Positions 29,235-38,264 of a stretch of DNA of 64,000 nucleotides are shown piece after piece. The stretch is from positions 434,001 to 498,000 of the forward strand of contig NZ_JAGQFP010000001.1 of NCBI RefSeq assembly GCF_019090095.1. The letters are read 5' to 3'. Positions within the stretch are counted from its first letter, which is position 1. The number at the start of each line of letters is the position of its first letter. The translations under genes and the position numbers were made by a program. The notes beneath the pieces were generated by a model that was not told where the DNA came from, made no database searches, and saw only the letters and a program-made list of their open reading frames with translations. Source of the stretch: Stutzerimonas stutzeri (GTDB taxonomy: Bacteria; Pseudomonadota; Gammaproteobacteria; Pseudomonadales; Pseudomonadaceae).

Positions 29235-29542
29235 GGCTACTCCGTAACGCCCACCCCAACCCGTGAGTTCGAGTGGTATGAATGGTTGCTGACATCCTGC
29301 GAATGGGCCGGCTCAATGAGAGTCGGTCGGCGTTCCTTCGGGATGGGGCCTGCGTTTCAGCGGGCCATCCAGCAGCACGCTGCGTCGACAGGTGCACCTT
29401 CATTGGGACTGATGGCGGCTTTCGCGGTTCATCTTTTTTCGCGGCCACCGCCGCGCAGGCGCGCTGCCGTGGCGCTCTGGAAGGCTGCGCAGGTCCGTCA
29501 GCCAGGCCCGCTGCCCGGCGCGATTGCGGAAGGGCGCCGGTA
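29235..29542. other. Intergenic region between dehydrogenase and LysR genes
   Basis: 308 bases between the dehydrogenase start and the LysR stop. It must contain the promoter of the dehydrogenase-ybhN operon. Open frames on both strands have no ribosome site or family match. I saw no clear promoter or hairpin; a GAGTTC at 29265 (GAACTC on the minus strand) lacks a properly spaced -10. Confidence 0.4.
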
Positions 29543-30463
29543 TCAGCGCGGTGGCGTAGCCCAGGGCAACTCGCCGGAAAAGGCCTCGACCAGATAGTCG
29601 ATCATGGCGCGTACCTTGGCGGGCGGACGGCGATCTGCCGGATAGACCACGTGGATGCCGCCGAGCCCCAGCGGAGGTTGGTCCAGCTCGACCGTCACCA
29701 GCTCGCCACGGCGCAAGGCCGCCGCGACGATGAATTGCGGCTGGTAAATCAGCCCTTGGTCGCCCACGGCGGCCGCTACCAGTGCGGCACCGTTGTTGGC
29801 GATCAGATTGCCTTGAATAGGCACCCGGAACTCGCCGGCCGGGCCGAACGCCCACTCGCGCCCACCCAGCAGGGTCGACAGGCTGTAGCCTAGGCAGTTG
29901 TGCCGCGCCAGATCGCTGACCCGCTTTGGCACGCCATGTTGCGCCAGGTAACCGGGTGAGGCGCAAACCAGCAGCGGGCAATCGGCCAGTCGTCTGGCCT
30001 GCAGCGGGCTGTCGGTAAGGCGGCCTATGCGCACCGCCATGTCCCAGGTTCCTTCGATCAGATCGACCTGGCTGTCGGTCAACCCCAGTTCCACCCTGAC
30101 GGCGGGATGGCGGCGGCTGAATTCGGGAATCAAGGGGGCGATGAAGCGCGTACCGAACGACAGCGGCACGTTCATGCGCAGCAGGCCGGTTGCGTCGACC
30201 CGCTGCGAGGCAACGCTGGCCTCGGCTTCCTCGATCTCCGGCAGGATACGCAGGCAGGCTTCCAGATAGCTGTTGCCGGCGGCGGTCAGGCTCAGGCGAC
30301 GGGTGCTGCGGTGAAACAGCTTGACGCCGAGGCGTGCCTCGAGGGCGTCGACGTGCTTGGTCGCCATCGCCGGCGACAGACCGAGCTGACGCGCGGCGGC
30401 CGATAGGCTGCCGGCGCTGGCCGCGCGGGTGAAGACACGCATGCCGGTGATTTTATCGAGCAT
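29543..30463 (-). CDS. LysR-family transcriptional regulator
   Basis: Regulator of 306 residues with an N-terminal winged helix (FTRAASAGSLSAAARQLGLSPAMATKHVDALEARLG, helix-turn-helix at about residues 18-38) and a C-terminal effector domain containing LLRMNVPLSFGTRFIAPLIPEF. The segment HRSTRRLSLTAAG is typical of the CrgA-like subgroup. It is divergent from the dioxygenase-like gene at 30564 across 100 bases, so that gene is its most likely target. The effector is unknown. Confidence 0.88.
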   Translation of the reverse strand: MLDKITGMRVFTRAASAGSLSAAARQLGLSPAMATKHVDALEARLGVKLFHRSTRRLSLTAAGNSYLEACLRILPEIEEAEASVASQRVDATGLLRMNVPLSFGTRFIAPLIPEFSRRHPAVRVELGLTDSQVDLIEGTWDMAVRIGRLTDSPLQARRLADCPLLVCASPGYLAQHGVPKRVSDLARHNCLGYSLSTLLGGREWAFGPAGEFRVPIQGNLIANNGAALVAAAVGDQGLIYQPQFIVAAALRRGELVTVELDQPPLGLGGIHVVYPADRRPPAKVRAMIDYLVEAFSGELPWATPPR

Positions 30464-30563
30464 CTGGGCTCCTACTCTGGGTTGGAACTGTTGATGTGTT
30501 TTGGCCTGTTAAAGCCAAACCGAGTGTAATCCATACTGTCGTCTCTCTTGTGAGGACACGACC

Positions 30564-31394
30564 ATGCGCCGCCACACCGACGATGCCCCGACTTCCCAAC
30601 CGCAGCCGACGCTGTTTCTGCCGCACGGTGCCGGCCCGTGCTTTTTCATGGAGTGGAATCCGGCCGATGCCTGGGACCGGCTTGCGGCCTTCCTCAAAGG
30701 TGTCGCCGCGACGCTGCCGCAGCGCCCGCGTGCGATCGTGCTGGTGTCCGGCCATTGGCTGGAGCAGCAGGTCCGGGTCACTGCTGCGGCCAATCCCGCG
30801 CTGATCTACGACTATCACGGGTTCCCTGCGCATACCTATCAATTGCGCTATCCCGCTGCAGGCGAGCCGGCCTTGGCCGCGCGTCTGGTCGCCCTGCTCG
30901 GCGAGGCGGGAATTCCCGCTCAGGAGGACCGCCAGCGCGGCCTTGACCACGGTGCGTTCATTCCGCTGAAGCTGGTGTTTCCCGAGGCTGACGTGCCGGT
31001 TGTACAGCTGTCGCTGCGCAGCGATCTGAACGCCGCCGCCCATCTGCAGATCGGTCGCGCGCTGGCGCCGTTGCGTGACGAGGGCGTGTTGATCATTGGC
31101 AGCGGCATGAGCTTCCACAACATGCGAGGCTACGGCGACCCGCGTTTCGCACCGATCTCGGATGACTTCGACCAGTGGCTCAACGCCGCAGTGGCCGCGC
31201 CGGCCGATCAGCGCGAACAACTCCTGCGGCACTGGGAAGAGGCACCCTCGGCACGACTGTGCCATCCACCACGCGGCGAGGAGCACCTGCTACCGCTGAT
31301 GGTGGCTGCCGGTGCGGCCCTGGACAGCCCGGGACGCAACGTATTTTCCGACCGGATCATACAGACGACGCTGTCGGCTTATCGGTTCGGTTGA
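30564..31394 (+). CDS. DODA-type extradiol ring-opening dioxygenase (YgiD-like)
   Basis: Class III extradiol dioxygenase of the LigB superfamily, 276 residues, similar to E. coli YgiD (4,5-DOPA dioxygenase). The likely metal and catalytic histidines are in TLFLPHGAGP, VLVSGHWLEQ, GLDHGAFIPL and the C-terminal PPRGEEHLLPLM. The ATG at 30564 follows a TGAGG site. It is divergently arranged with a LysR gene that probably controls it. The natural substrate is uncertain; in this family it ranges from L-DOPA to other catechols. The single-enzyme context gives no pathway. Confidence 0.87.
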   Translation: MRRHTDDAPTSQPQPTLFLPHGAGPCFFMEWNPADAWDRLAAFLKGVAATLPQRPRAIVLVSGHWLEQQVRVTAAANPALIYDYHGFPAHTYQLRYPAAGEPALAARLVALLGEAGIPAQEDRQRGLDHGAFIPLKLVFPEADVPVVQLSLRSDLNAAAHLQIGRALAPLRDEGVLIIGSGMSFHNMRGYGDPRFAPISDDFDQWLNAAVAAPADQREQLLRHWEEAPSARLCHPPRGEEHLLPLMVAAGAALDSPGRNVFSDRIIQTTLSAYRFG

Positions 31395-31423
31395 GCCACC
31401 CTTGTTCATAAACGGAGATGCCC

Positions 31424-31705
31424 ATGTTCAGTTCAAACGCACAGATCCAGACCGCCAACCCCAGCCGCCTGATTCGTCGGCTCTGCAAACACTGGGGTCA
31501 CAAGTTCGAGGTGGATTTCGATGACCAGCAGGGCCGTATCGCATTCGGCGAAACCACGTGCCTGCTCAAGGCGGGCGAGGGGACGCTGAACGCTGAACTG
31601 CAAACGACCGACGCCGCTCAGCTGGACAGGATGGAAGGCGTAGTGGCCGACCACCTGCAGCGGATGGCGACGGACGAGTCCTTCACCTTCGTCTGGCAGC
31701 GCTGA
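31424..31705 (+). CDS. DUF2218 family protein
   Basis: A 93-residue protein matching the DUF2218 pattern: SRLIRRLCKHWGHKFEVDFDD near the start, RIAFGETTCLLKA in the middle and a C-terminal DHLQRMATDESFTFVW. The family is small, cytosolic and of unknown function, often near iron-uptake or redox genes. ATG 31424 is preferred over the ATG two codons upstream because GGAG lies 8 bases before it. It follows the dioxygenase gene by 29 bases and may be cotranscribed. Confidence 0.82.
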   Translation: MFSSNAQIQTANPSRLIRRLCKHWGHKFEVDFDDQQGRIAFGETTCLLKAGEGTLNAELQTTDAAQLDRMEGVVADHLQRMATDESFTFVWQR

Positions 31706-31720
31706 TTGCCTCGATGACGG

Positions 31721-32575
31721 TCAATCGTTGCTGGCGAAGTTGGGCAACTCGTTGACCGGGCGGGAGAAGCGGAAGGGGATCGACACCATCGAGTCGCCGT
31801 ACTCCTTTTGCACCACGAAATGCAGATGCGGACCGGTACTGCGACCGGTGTTGCCGGATTGGCCAAGCAGCGTGCCGACCTTGATCTGCTGCCCCGGCTT
31901 GACCCGCACCGAGGCGCGCTTGAGATGCAGGTAGGCGCTGTGCGTGCCGTCCTCGTGACGAATCCTCACGTAGTTGCCCGCAGGATTGGGGAAACGACCG
32001 CCCTGACTGTTGTGCACTTCGACGACCGTGCCGGCCCGCGCGGCGACAATGGGCGTGCCCACCGGCATCGCGACGTCCACCGCGTAACGTCCCTTGGGCG
32101 AGTTGTGGCTGAAATCGCCCCCGGCGCCCTGGGAGATCCGGAACGGGCCTCCCTGCCAGGGCAGTTCGTAGGCGTAACCGCCAACGCTGCCTTTGCGGCC
32201 CGGCTCTGGGGAATAGATCAGCGAATAGCTGAATGACTGCTGATACATCAGCGGATAACCCGATTTGCGCTTTTGCAGCGTGGCGATGCGCAGGCGACTA
32301 CGTGCAGGGATCGTCTTGCGAATGACGCCCTTGCCGACGCCGGTGACGTTGACCATCCGCGTCAGCCGCAGCACCGCTTCGATCGGCACGTCCGTATCGT
32401 TGTGCACGACCATCGCCTTGCCGGATCCGACGCGGTTGGCCAGCAGCCGGACCGAGCCGGGCTTGCCGGACGGGAGCGTCGCGTTGGTAATAGTGCCACC
32501 GGCCAGCAGCGGCAGCGAAGCACCGGAGCAGGCGAGTAGCAGAGCCAGGGTAACGATTAGCCGAGTCGAAGCCAT
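31721..32575 (-). CDS. M23 family metallopeptidase, exported
   Basis: LytM/M23 peptidase-like protein, 284 residues from ATG 32575. An N-terminal signal (STRLIVTLALLLACSGASLPLLA) includes LLAC, so it may be a lipoprotein or be cleaved by signal peptidase I. The C-terminal zinc domain shows FSHNSPKGRYAVDVAMPVG (His and Asp ligands) and GPHLHFVV (HxH), so it looks catalytically intact. A middle beta-rich domain of about 100 residues precedes it. It probably cuts peptidoglycan cross-bridges in the periplasm. A GTG six codons upstream (32593) is an alternative start. It converges on the DUF2218 gene with a 15-base gap. Confidence 0.88.
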   Translation of the reverse strand: MASTRLIVTLALLLACSGASLPLLAGGTITNATLPSGKPGSVRLLANRVGSGKAMVVHNDTDVPIEAVLRLTRMVNVTGVGKGVIRKTIPARSRLRIATLQKRKSGYPLMYQQSFSYSLIYSPEPGRKGSVGGYAYELPWQGGPFRISQGAGGDFSHNSPKGRYAVDVAMPVGTPIVAARAGTVVEVHNSQGGRFPNPAGNYVRIRHEDGTHSAYLHLKRASVRVKPGQQIKVGTLLGQSGNTGRSTGPHLHFVVQKEYGDSMVSIPFRFSRPVNELPNFASND

Positions 32576-32759
32576 AGGGGTGTGATCCGTCACGGATGGG
32601 ACAACCTGCCAGCGGCCGCAGGAACAAATCCGTAGGTTTCATGAACGCCGCGCAGGGGGTGGGACTCAACGGCGGGCGCGGGGTTCACTACCGCACGTCG
32701 ATATCGCGCAAACGATTGAGTCTGCCCTTTGCACTACGCAGCGGCAGCGCGCAGAAACG

Positions 32760-32784
32760 CCAAGGCCCCGAAAAACGGGGCCTT
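32760..32784 (-). terminator. Terminator-like hairpin downstream of glgX
   Basis: A perfect 10-base inverted repeat CAAGGCCCCG/CGGGGCCTTG around an A5 loop (T5 on the minus strand). It lies 30 bases after the glgX stop. The T-tract after the stem is weak on either strand, so termination may be partial or depend on Rho. Confidence 0.65.
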
Positions 32785-32814
32785 GGCGACTCATCGTCGA
32801 TGGGCTTGCTTGGG

Positions 32815-34965
32815 TTATTCCTCTTCCTTGATCAGCTCGAACAGCAGCAGGGAACGTCCGGTCAGCGCGTACTCGTCGCTGAAGTCGAAGCGCTCGGCCC
32901 GGGCGTTGGGGTTGTTGGTGTCGATCAACCGGTTCCAGTAGATGCCTTGCGGCACTTCGGGAAGAGCGAAATTCACCACATCGTGATGCGAGTTGACGAC
33001 GATCAGCAGCGTGGCATCCGAGCCCGCACGGCGGATCCCTGTCGGCTGCGCACGGCCATCGAGCAGCATGCCCATGCACCGGTTGTTGCCGTCCTGCCAA
33101 TGCTCGACGGTCATCTCTTCCGCGTGCGGGGCCAGCCAGGTCACGTCCTTGACGCCCAGTTCCTCGTTGTAGGCGCCCACCAGGAAGCGTCCGCGACGCA
33201 GCATCGGATAGCGCTGGCGCAAGCGGATCAGCTTGCGTACGAAGGCCTGCAAGGCCCGGCTGTCTTCGGGGATATCCCAGTTGACCCAACCGATTTCGCT
33301 GTCCTGGCAGTAGGCGTTGTTGTTGCCATGCTGGGTGCGTGCGAACTCGTCGCCGGCAACGATCATGGGTGTGCCCTGGGAGAACAGCAGCGTGGCGAAG
33401 AAATTGCGCATCTGCCGGAAGCGCAGCTCGGTGATCTCCGGGTCATCGGTCGGTCCTTCGACGCCGTGGTTCCAGGAGATGTTGTTGTCATTGCCGTCGC
33501 GGTTGTCTTCGTCGTTGTCCTCGTTGTGCTTCTCGTTGTAGGACACCAGGTCCTTGAGCGTGAAGCCGTCGTGCGCCGTGACGAAGTTGACCGAACTGAA
33601 CGGGCGCCGGCCACGCTGGTTGAACAGGTCGCCGGACCCGGTCAGGCGGCTGGCGAAGTCGGCCAACTGACCTTCATCGCCTCGCCAGAAGGCGCGCACG
33701 GTATCGCGGAACTGGTCGTTCCATTCGGCCCAGCCGGGCGGGAAGCCACCGACCTGATAGCCGCCGGGGCCGCAGTCCCAGGGTTCGGCGATCAGCTTGG
33801 TCTTGGCCAGGACCGGGTCCTGGCGACAGGCCACGAGGAATCCATGGCGCTCGTCATAGCCGTCGTGCTCGCGGCCGAGAATGGTGGCCAGGTCGAAGCG
33901 AAAACCGTCGACGTGCATCTCCTCGGCCCAGTAGCGCAGCGAGTCGGTCACCATCTGCACCACACACGGATGGCTCATGTCCAGCGTGTTGCCGGTCCCG
34001 GAATCGTTGATGTAGTAGCGCTTGTCGTCGGGCATCAGCCGGTAGTAGGAGGCGTTGTCGATACCGCGCATGGACAGCGTCGGGCCCAGCTCGTTGCCTT
34101 CGGCCGTGTGGTTGTAGACCACGTCGAGGATGACCTCGAGGTCGGCGTTGTGCAGGTGCGCGACCATCTCCTTGAACTCGCTGATCTTGCCGCTGGCCAG
34201 GTACTTGGGGTGCGGCGCGAAGAAGGCGATGCTGTTGTAGCCCCAATAGTTGGTCATGCCTTTCTCGAGCAGGTGCTGGTCCTGCACGAAGGCGTGGATC
34301 GGTAGAAACTCGATCGAGGAAACGCCCAGCTTGCGCACGTAATCGATCACTTCGGGGGTCTTGAATCCGCCAAAGGTGCCGCGCATGTCGTCGGCCACCG
34401 ACGGGTGCCGCATGGTGAACCCACGCACATGGGTCTCATAAATGATGGTGCGATCCCAGGGCACCTGTACGGGCCGGTCATGGCCCCAGGTAAAGGCCGG
34501 GTCGATGATCTTGCACTTGGGTACGAAGGGCGCGCTGTCGCGCTCATCGAAGCTGAGATCGCCGTCGGGATGGCCGATGGTGTAGCCAAACAAGGCCTCG
34601 GACCATTTCAGCTCGCCGACCAGTTGCTTGGCATAGGGATCGATCAGCAATTTGTTGGGGTTGAAACGGTGGCCGGCCTCGGGCTCGTAGGGCCCGTGCA
34701 CGCGATAACCGTAAATCTGCCCCGGGTGAGCGTCGGGCAGGTAGCCGTGCCAGATCTCGTCGGTGTATTCGGGTAGCTCGATCCGCTCCAGCTCGGTCTC
34801 GCCATCGGTGTCGAACAGGCACAGCTCGACCTTGGTGGCATTCGCGGAGAAGATCGCGAAATTGACGCCCAGCCCGTCCCAGGTCGCGCCAAGAGGGAAG
34901 GGGAGACCTTCACGGATACGCGACGGGGTTACTGTCTGAGGCGCCGCAGGCTTTTGTTTACTCAT
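32815..34965 (-). CDS. glgX: GlgX, glycogen debranching enzyme
   Basis: Isoamylase-type debranching enzyme (GH13_11) removing alpha-1,6 side chains, 716 residues. An N-terminal CBM48-like module (PLGATWDGLGVNFAIFSANA) precedes the barrel, with IYETHVRGFT, VILDVVYNHTAEG, nucleophile Asp in DGFRFDLATILGR, Glu in LIAEPWDCG and FVTAHDGFTL. ATG 34965 follows a GGAG site; the longer frame to 35037 has none. It is last in the minus-strand operon headed by glgA and is separated from the DUF2934 gene by 99 bases. Its linear products feed MalQ and TreY. Confidence 0.95.
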   Translation of the reverse strand: MSKQKPAAPQTVTPSRIREGLPFPLGATWDGLGVNFAIFSANATKVELCLFDTDGETELERIELPEYTDEIWHGYLPDAHPGQIYGYRVHGPYEPEAGHRFNPNKLLIDPYAKQLVGELKWSEALFGYTIGHPDGDLSFDERDSAPFVPKCKIIDPAFTWGHDRPVQVPWDRTIIYETHVRGFTMRHPSVADDMRGTFGGFKTPEVIDYVRKLGVSSIEFLPIHAFVQDQHLLEKGMTNYWGYNSIAFFAPHPKYLASGKISEFKEMVAHLHNADLEVILDVVYNHTAEGNELGPTLSMRGIDNASYYRLMPDDKRYYINDSGTGNTLDMSHPCVVQMVTDSLRYWAEEMHVDGFRFDLATILGREHDGYDERHGFLVACRQDPVLAKTKLIAEPWDCGPGGYQVGGFPPGWAEWNDQFRDTVRAFWRGDEGQLADFASRLTGSGDLFNQRGRRPFSSVNFVTAHDGFTLKDLVSYNEKHNEDNDEDNRDGNDNNISWNHGVEGPTDDPEITELRFRQMRNFFATLLFSQGTPMIVAGDEFARTQHGNNNAYCQDSEIGWVNWDIPEDSRALQAFVRKLIRLRQRYPMLRRGRFLVGAYNEELGVKDVTWLAPHAEEMTVEHWQDGNNRCMGMLLDGRAQPTGIRRAGSDATLLIVVNSHHDVVNFALPEVPQGIYWNRLIDTNNPNARAERFDFSDEYALTGRSLLLFELIKEEE

Positions 34966-35064
34966 GAAATCTCCGATGGCAGCGCGTGATCGTTGCTGTG
35001 CAGGGTTAGGGAACGCCGTACCCACCCGGCCCGCCAAGCGAGCCGGGTGAGGTGGCGCTGTCGT

Positions 35065-35454
35065 TCAGGTTTCTTTCTTGGCACGCGGCGTGCGGGTTTT
35101 CTTCACGCCCGCTGGCGTGCCTTCAGCCGCTTCGGTGTCCGCGTTCGGCTTGGCCTGCGCCGAGGTTTTGGCCGCGGCGGCTGGCTTGGCGGGCTTGGTG
35201 CCCGAGCGTGCCTTGGTCTCTTTTGCCGGCTTGGCCGCCGCCTTGGCGGGTTTTGCCGCAGGGGTGGCGTCGGTCGGCTTGGTGGCGGTCTTGCGCGCGC
35301 GACTGGCCGGCTTCTCGGCCGCCGGCTTGCCACTTTCTGCTTCGGCAAGCTTGCGCGCCATTTCCCAGTGACGTTCATCCTGGCCATGCGGGCGGCCTTC
35401 CGACACCCAGATGTCATACGCGAGTTCACGGATCCGCTGCTCGTCTTTCTTCAT
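35065..35454 (-). CDS. DUF2934 protein with histone-H1-like basic tail
   Basis: 129 residues. The first 40 match the DUF2934 pattern: RIRELAYDIWVSEGRPHGQDERHWEMARKL. The remaining 85 or so are Ala/Lys/Pro-rich and resemble histone H1 or AlgP repeats (units such as KPAKAAAKPAK). The ATG overlaps the treY stop by 4 bases with an AGGAG site, so it is translated with treY inside the glgA-treZ-malQ-treY-glgX operon. A role in DNA binding or in scaffolding glucan enzymes is speculative. I recall the same gene at this position in P. aeruginosa. Confidence 0.85.
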   Translation of the reverse strand: MKKDEQRIRELAYDIWVSEGRPHGQDERHWEMARKLAEAESGKPAAEKPASRARKTATKPTDATPAAKPAKAAAKPAKETKARSGTKPAKPAAAAKTSAQAKPNADTEAAEGTPAGVKKTRTPRAKKET

Positions 35455-38264
35455 CGTTCTGATTCTCCTGTTGAACTGATCGATACCTGTAAAACCGCCA
35501 CGGGCAGTTGTTGTAATACTTCGGCTACACGCAAACCCGCTTGTTTGGGTGTGACTGTCGTTCCGTCAAAAAGTCGCTCCATTGCATGACCGCTCAGCGC
35601 CTCGGGCAGGCGCACAAGGGTGTCGCCCCAGTTGGCCGCTGGAATCTGCGGGGTCTGGCCATCGCCCAGCAACGGGGTGGCCAGTCGCGCCGCCACAATG
35701 ACCAGCCAGTCGCCGTCGAGTTCGCGGGCGAAGGCGACGAGCCGCTCGGCGTGCTCCCCCTCGACCTTCAACGGCCGATAGCGCCCCTCGGTGAACAGCC
35801 GCGGACGTGCCCGGCGCAAGCGAAGGGTCCGTGCGATCAGCCATTGTTTGATGCGACCATCTTTCCAGTTCGCCAACAGCTCGTCCGGTTGTGCCTGCGG
35901 CTCGAAGGTGGCGCGGCGTTGATCGAAGTCCACCGGCCGGCGATTGTCCGGATCGACCAGGCTGAAATCCCAGTAATCGGCGCCCTGATACAGATCCGGC
36001 ACGCCGGGCGTGGTCATGCGCAGCAAGGTCTGGGTCAGGCTGTTGACTGCGCCAGCCGGCGCCAGCTCGGCAGCGGCCTCGGCGATATCGCTGCGCAGCG
36101 TGCGGCACTCGTCACCGAGCAGCAGGGCCCGCACGTAGTGCTGGCAGGCGCCTTCATACTCGCTGTTGGGATCGGTCCAGGTGCTGCGGAGCTTGGCTTC
36201 GCGCACGGCCTTTTCCTGCCACTTGATGATCCGCTCGCAGTACGCCTCGCAGGCGGCGCGGTCATCCAGGTCGAGGTCCAGCGGCCAACTGCCGAGCAGG
36301 ATCTGATACAGCAGCATCTCGTCGCCGGCGGATGGCGCCGGCCCGTCGGCCAGCTGTTGGCGTTGGCCATAGGCGAGCTGGCGCCAATGGCGCACCTTGG
36401 CGGCGAACCACTCGGCGCGCTCGCTGATCGCCGTCATGCGGGCACGGGTATCTTCGCCGCGCTTGTGGTCATGCGTCGCGGTGGTCAGTAGGTTGCGCGG
36501 AAAGTGTTCGGCGCGCAGCGAGCATTCGGCGTGGAACGCCTCCACCGGCGCGCTGAAGGTCTGCGGGTCGAATCCGACATCGTTACGCGACAGCAGGGCA
36601 CCGGAGCGGTAGCAGGCGGTGTCCTCCACGGCCTTGGCGGCAGCGGGGGAGGTGAGCTGCTGAAAGCGCGTGCAGGCATAGCGGCGCATGCGCCGTGCCG
36701 CGCCTGGTGGCAGTTCGCGCAGGCTTTCGCCGCCGAGCCAGCGGTCGAGCAAGTCCAGCAGCGGCCAGTCGGCCTCGCCGAGCGTGGTGCGCGCACCGGC
36801 CAGCGCTTGCTGGAAGAACGGCTCGTCGGCCTCACGGCGTCCCCGCGGCCCGATGTAGGTGCGGTAGACGGGGAAGTGCACGATCAACTCCAGCAACGCA
36901 CGGCGAATGGCGCCAAGGGTGATGTCGCGGGTCATGACGTCGTACCGGGCGACCTGCAACAGCGCTTGCGCAACCGTTTCGAAATCGCCCGCCAGGGGCC
37001 CGGTCAGTACCAGCTGCCGGGCCTGGCGAACTTCTTCCATGAAATCTGCCGGGCGTTCGGCCGTTTCGCTCCAGAGCGAACACAGCACCGCCTTACCGGC
37101 CGGATCGTGCAACAGCAATGACACCTGGTTCATGAACTCGTAGCCGGTGGTGCCGTCGACGCCCCAGTCGTCATGCAGGTGTTCACCCTCGGCGAGAATC
37201 TTCTCCACGTAGATGGGCACGTGATCCTGGGCCGCCTCGGCTGGCCGCGCGGCATTCAGCCGATCGACCCGGCGCCGCAATTGCCTGCAGTAGCCGCGCG
37301 GGTTGGCCAGGCCGTCAACGTGGTCGATCCGCAGCCCGTCGACCAGTCCTTCGCTGATCAGCTCGAAAATCTTCGCGTGGGTTTCTTCGAAGACCACCGG
37401 GCGCTCGACGCGCAGGCCGCCCAGCTCATTGATGTCGAAGAAGCGCCGCCAGTTGATGTCGTCGCCAGCGGTGCGCCAGCTGGCCAGGCGATAACTCTGC
37501 CGTTCGAGCAGGCTGTGCAGTCGCTTGAAGCCTTCCTTGGTGGTCGAGTCGTAGTGTTTGAGCGCGTCTTCCAGCGCCTGCCGCGTGCCGCTGTCTTCCA
37601 GCAGCCGGGCCAGCTCGGCACGCAGCTCGCGGGCGGTCTGATACGGCGCCGGCTCGGTTTTCAGTGCATCGAAATGCTGCGCCAGCGCGCGTAACTCAGG
37701 CAGCTCGGTCAACCGCAGGATTTCACCGTAGGTGGGCGGCGAAATCGGGAAGCGGTGTTCGTAGTGTTCGGCGTAGAAGGCTCCGTTCTCGATATCCAGC
37801 CGCAGCGGAATCTTGCCCTCCTGCAGCGCCTCACCGTAGTCGCTGCCGAGGAAGGGCACCAGGAGCTGACCTTCGAGCAGCGGATCGGGTGAATTCCACT
37901 GGATATCGAAGAACTGCGCGTACGGGCTGCGGCGGCCCCATTCCAGGACGTCGAGCCACCAGGCGTTGCCCGAGCCGCCGACGGCCATGTGGTTGGAAAC
38001 GATATCCAGGATCAGCCCCATGCCCTTGGCCCGCAGCGCCTCGACCAGGCGGTGCAGCGCCGCTTCGCCACCCAGTTCGGGGTTGATACGCGTCGGGTCA
38101 ATGACATCGTAGCCGTGCATGGAGCCGGGGCGCGCGGTGAGCAGGGGAGACGCGTACAGGTGGCTGATACCCAGCTCGGCAAAGTAATCGACCAGCGCCG
38201 TGGCGTCGTCGAGGGTGAAGTCGCGATGAAACTGCAATCGCAGCGTGGCGCTAAGGTCTCTCAT
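35451..38264 (-). CDS. treY: TreY, malto-oligosyltrehalose synthase
   Basis: Converts the reducing-end alpha-1,4 bond of glucan chains into a trehalose-type alpha,alpha-1,1 bond (GH13_26), 937 residues. It begins ATLRLQFHRDFTLDDATALV and carries GISHLYASPLLTARPGSMHGYDV, ILDIVSNHMAVG, nucleophile region GLRIDHVDGLANP and IYVEKILAEGE with the catalytic Glu. The C-terminal part includes TTPGVPDLYQG. It overlaps malQ upstream and the DUF2934 gene downstream by 4 bases each. Together with TreZ it releases trehalose from the GlgE or GlgA glucan. Confidence 0.95.
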   Translation of the reverse strand: MRDLSATLRLQFHRDFTLDDATALVDYFAELGISHLYASPLLTARPGSMHGYDVIDPTRINPELGGEAALHRLVEALRAKGMGLILDIVSNHMAVGGSGNAWWLDVLEWGRRSPYAQFFDIQWNSPDPLLEGQLLVPFLGSDYGEALQEGKIPLRLDIENGAFYAEHYEHRFPISPPTYGEILRLTELPELRALAQHFDALKTEPAPYQTARELRAELARLLEDSGTRQALEDALKHYDSTTKEGFKRLHSLLERQSYRLASWRTAGDDINWRRFFDINELGGLRVERPVVFEETHAKIFELISEGLVDGLRIDHVDGLANPRGYCRQLRRRVDRLNAARPAEAAQDHVPIYVEKILAEGEHLHDDWGVDGTTGYEFMNQVSLLLHDPAGKAVLCSLWSETAERPADFMEEVRQARQLVLTGPLAGDFETVAQALLQVARYDVMTRDITLGAIRRALLELIVHFPVYRTYIGPRGRREADEPFFQQALAGARTTLGEADWPLLDLLDRWLGGESLRELPPGAARRMRRYACTRFQQLTSPAAAKAVEDTACYRSGALLSRNDVGFDPQTFSAPVEAFHAECSLRAEHFPRNLLTTATHDHKRGEDTRARMTAISERAEWFAAKVRHWRQLAYGQRQQLADGPAPSAGDEMLLYQILLGSWPLDLDLDDRAACEAYCERIIKWQEKAVREAKLRSTWTDPNSEYEGACQHYVRALLLGDECRTLRSDIAEAAAELAPAGAVNSLTQTLLRMTTPGVPDLYQGADYWDFSLVDPDNRRPVDFDQRRATFEPQAQPDELLANWKDGRIKQWLIARTLRLRRARPRLFTEGRYRPLKVEGEHAERLVAFARELDGDWLVIVAARLATPLLGDGQTPQIPAANWGDTLVRLPEALSGHAMERLFDGTTVTPKQAGLRVAEVLQQLPVAVLQVSISSTGESER

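Noticed and set aside
29191-29448. Small minus-strand protein upstream of the zinc dehydrogenase
   Set aside because: GTG start without a ribosome site, overlap with the dehydrogenase start and Arg/Ser-rich low-information sequence.
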